Of a DNA stretch of 64,000 nucleotides, positions 62,801 through 64,000 are shown in pieces. The notes under the pieces are model-generated. The model searched no databases and had not been told where the DNA came from. It saw only the letters and a program-made list of their open reading frames with translations. The stretch is from Terriglobus saanensis SP1PR4 (GTDB lineage Bacteria; Acidobacteriota; Terriglobia; Terriglobales; Acidobacteriaceae): NCBI RefSeq assembly GCF_000179915.2, contig NC_014963.1, forward strand, positions 1,922,001 to 1,986,000, in the 5' to 3' direction. The first letter of the stretch is position 1. Each line of letters starts with the position of its first letter. A program made the translations under genes and the position numbers.

Positions 62801-63308
62801 CCGGCAGCATGTACTCGGAACTCGTCTTGCCGAAATCCTTACGGAAGTATTCTTTGCCATAGAGGATTTGGCGGATGATGGCTTCGGCTGATGGGTTGTT
62901 GACGTCGTTCTCTTCCATCGACGAGCCTGCCGGGAACCAACGTCCTGCAGCCACATATTGCTTTACCTTTTCGTAGTCGGCTGGGTAGTACTCCTTCATC
63001 ATGCGGTATCGGTTCGCACCGCTGAAATTGAAAAGGTAGTGCGGATACTTCTCAAACAGCGCGAAGTTATCACGCATCGTCTTCGGCAGAAACTCACCGA
63101 TGGTCTGCGGGTATTCCCAGCGCCACTGCGTATCGAGGTGGGCGTAGGGTGTGACATAGAGCGTAGGGACGTCATTCCCGTTTACGGCCGCAAACGGATT
63201 CTTGGTCCCGGGTGCCGGGGCTGCACCTGCCTGCATCTGCGCATTTCCTGCGGGGGAAAAACCTGCAAACAGAAGCGCCAAGAGAATGCGCCCTGTACGG
63301 TCGGCCAT
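59805..63308 (-). CDS. Secreted GH38 alpha-mannosidase with C-terminal accessory module
   Basis: About 1167 residues (start at MADRT, 63308; signal peptide 'RILLALLFAGFSPAGNAQ'). The GH38 catalytic domain begins 'YVTPYAHLDTQWRWEYPQ' with zinc ligands His57 and Asp59. Nucleophile Asp170 is in 'YMLPDCFGFPASIP'. The middle and C-terminal beta domains of GH38 follow to about 930. The end (about 950-1160) is an extra module like that of the S53 protease ('SFDNGGKAYPAEML', 'DAVRAQGQTIALPAGDF', 'LKLPQNKEVKILALSVA'). It removes mannose from glycans or glycoproteins. It lies downstream of a TonB receptor gene, as in polysaccharide utilisation clusters. The start lacks a Shine-Dalgarno. Confidence 0.9.
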   Translation of the reverse strand: MADRTGRILLALLFAGFSPAGNAQMQAGAAPAPGTKNPFAAVNGNDVPTLYVTPYAHLDTQWRWEYPQTIGEFLPKTMRDNFALFEKYPHYLFNFSGANRYRMMKEYYPADYEKVKQYVAAGRWFPAGSSMEENDVNNPSAEAIIRQILYGKEYFRKDFGKTSSEYMLPDCFGFPASIPSILAHTGIKGFSTQKLSWHSGAQVGGPESPQKTPVGIPFNVGVWQGPDGKYVIAALNGTAYDSDVIEDLTKSPYWIKRNENVAASSGLALDFRYYGTGDTGGAPQEESVRLMEAMVTKGTAVLPEVKKRSGDIVNGVYADPAPAVQVGDGPLHIVQATAETMFNKITPEQAALLPRYTGDLELVEHSAGSLTSEAYMKRWNRKNELLADAAERASVGADWMGGRPYPLERLSKAWTLVMGGQFHDVVPGTATPKAYTYSWNDEVLAMNQFSDVLTSATDSIASGLDTQTKGIPVVIYNPLNVAREDVVEASLQFPGEAPKAVHVVGPNGKTIPGQIVSNIDGKTKVLFLARMPSVGYAVYDVQSVDATGVQASPLKVTETSLENSRYRVQLDKNGDVSSFYDKQVAKEMLSAPIRMAISTDNPSQWPAWNMDYSDQTRAPRAYVQGTPSIKVIENGPVRVALEITRESEGSKFVQTVRLSAGEAGNHLEFANLIDWKTKEANLKATFPLNAANPLATYNWDIGTIQRGNDEPKQYEVASHQWVDLTDKSGKFGLTILTDCKNGSDKPDDHTLRLTLLRSPGTRGGYEDQATQDWGHHEFVYGIAGHGDDWRKGQTDWEAERLNQPLIGFASNKHPGGLGKDFSLLKVSNSRVRVLALKKAEASDEVVVRLVELDGARQQGVHIHFPSQIVSAREINGAEEPVGPTQLANGDLVTDFTGYQPRSFALKLAAAPVQLAVVESETVELPYDQSVATNDGHPTSGSFDNGGKAYPAEMLSSEIAYNGVHFRLAPAGTGFPDAVRAQGQTIALPAGDFNTIYLLAAAADGDHSAVFHAGNQDAEVNVQDWGGFIGQWDNRQWKTVEVATPEEPKPDDKSRAAERARRIRAYVKENGPITKDEFVGLTPGFIKPAPVAWFASHRHDSAGNNEPYAYSYLFAYRIHIPAGATMLKLPQNKEVKILALSVARQEDQVQPVQPLYDVFPKSNSPEPK

Positions 63309-63427
63309 TGCTGCCGAAGTTTCATCAGCTTCATGCTTCGTTCTCCTGGTGCCTGTGTTACACCGGGGAACGCTCAAAGCGTTCCCCGGCCCGTTGATAC
63401 TTTTGTCTGGATGTTGAGTAACGTTCT

Positions 63428-64000
63428 CTAGAAAAGGATTTTTCCGGAGAACTGTGTCTGCCGTGGGAAGTTTAGCTGGGTTGAGCCGATGGTGCCGTAT
63501 CCGGACCAGGCACCAGGTTGATTTGGATCGGCAACACTGTCAACGCGTGTAACGCGACCGGTCGTACCGCTCGTGGTTGGCCCAGGAAACTGCGGTGTGT
63601 TTGTGGCGTTGAACATCTCCGCTTTGAATTGGAACTTCACCCGTTCGGTAATGGTGAATGCTTTCTGAACACCAAGCGCTGTCTGCTGAGCCCACGGAGC
63701 GCGCACTGCGGCGGTAATGGGAAGCTGCGTGATGGTCGTATATTGCGGGAAGCTTTGGAAGCAGGAGCCTCCGCCCGCAGTGCTCGTTTGCGCGGCATTG
63801 TTGAGATAGCTCTTGTAGGTGTGGGGGGAGTTGGCGATGTCAAAGGTTCCGCAGTTGTAAAGCGCATTATTGGGGTAAGTGACCGGGGTGCCGGATTGAT
63901 TCGTGAAAATGAAGCTCAGTTGCCAGCCTCCAACAGCCCCTTGCACTAGTCGATTCGCATTCGGCAAGAGCAACGATCCCCTGCCAATCGGCAAGCCGTA
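63428..64000 (-). CDS. TonB-dependent receptor-like protein, C-terminal part
   Basis: The minus-strand frame is open to the window edge and ends at 63428, giving the last ~190 residues of a TonB-dependent receptor-like barrel: 'LVQGAVGGWQLSFIFTNQSG', 'TPVTYPNNALYNCGTFDIAN', 'VQKAFTITERVKFQFKAEMF', 'NATNTPQFPGP' and terminal 'FSGKILF' with aromatic end. The 'NATNTPQF' element is the standard acidobacterial C-terminal motif. It precedes the GH38 gene on the same strand, so mannose-containing oligosaccharides or glycopeptides are the likely substrate. Confidence 0.85.
   Translation of the reverse strand, partial: YGLPIGRGSLLLPNANRLVQGAVGGWQLSFIFTNQSGTPVTYPNNALYNCGTFDIANSPHTYKSYLNNAAQTSTAGGGSCFQSFPQYTTITQLPITAAVRAPWAQQTALGVQKAFTITERVKFQFKAEMFNATNTPQFPGPTTSGTTGRVTRVDSVADPNQPGAWSGYGTIGSTQLNFPRQTQFSGKILF

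Noticed and set aside
1-64000. CRISPR array or rRNA operon
   Set aside because: No regularly spaced direct repeats and no rRNA-like conserved segments were seen anywhere in the window.

Overview
The window looks like an Acidobacteriota chromosome (Terriglobus/Granulicella/Edaphobacter type). The pointers are very large TonB-dependent receptor-like proteins with an N-terminal carboxypeptidase-regulatory domain (9746-13150, plus fragments at both window edges), a secreted sedolisin, a TPR tail of the kind that ends acidobacterial Ser/Thr kinases, small excisionase-like HTH proteins, and moderate-to-high GC with mostly Shine-Dalgarno led genes. No rRNA, complete tRNA or CRISPR array was found. 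Names rest on motifs read by eye; no database was searched.

Layout. 1-5.6 kb: receptor C-terminus, a LytS/LytTR two-component pair, a GAF protein, a secreted c-type cytochrome, a metallo-beta-lactamase-fold protein and the 5' remnant of a paralogue. 6.0-9.4 kb: a TIM-barrel sugar isomerase, a formylglycine sulfatase and a GntR/FCD regulator. 9.4-19.0 kb: a plus-strand run with a promoter-plus-palindrome followed by receptor, S9 peptidase, M28 peptidase, ATP-grasp ligase and flavin-dependent monooxygenase, the last two overlapping. It reads as an uptake and processing unit for a peptide-like substrate.

19.0-35.1 kb is a rearranged accessory region. It opens with a 3'-tmRNA/tRNA-like attachment sequence and an excisionase-like HTH gene. 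It contains two pieces of one dnaE2 gene about 13 kb apart in opposite orientation, a truncated LysR gene, a whole and a truncated ISL3-type element, two truncated fibre-like genes, relaxase and mobilization remnants, a cupin, a lipoprotein/helical-protein pair, and a very C-rich two-gene unit with a SGNH-type hydrolase. It ends in a truncated gene downstream of a PqqD-like gene and a large protein with an S24-like segment, possibly the broken end of a RiPP cluster.

37.7-43.5 kb holds secreted beta-propeller, NHL and lipoprotein genes of surface type. 44.9-55.3 kb is a catabolic/stress region: a MarR-PDZ fusion opposite two epoxide-hydrolase-like genes and a VOC protein; a membrane protein; a second MarR regulator whose region carries three copies of a TGATGTATATGCATC palindrome next to YciI and DUF302 genes; then a quinone-oxidoreductase-like gene and alpha/beta hydrolases, one broken by two frameshifts. 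56.1-64 kb, on the minus strand, carries a TonB-receptor C-terminus, a GH38 alpha-mannosidase and a kumamolisin-type protease. The last two share an unusual C-terminal module.

Starts were moved inward where a ribosome binding site and a signal peptide supported it.
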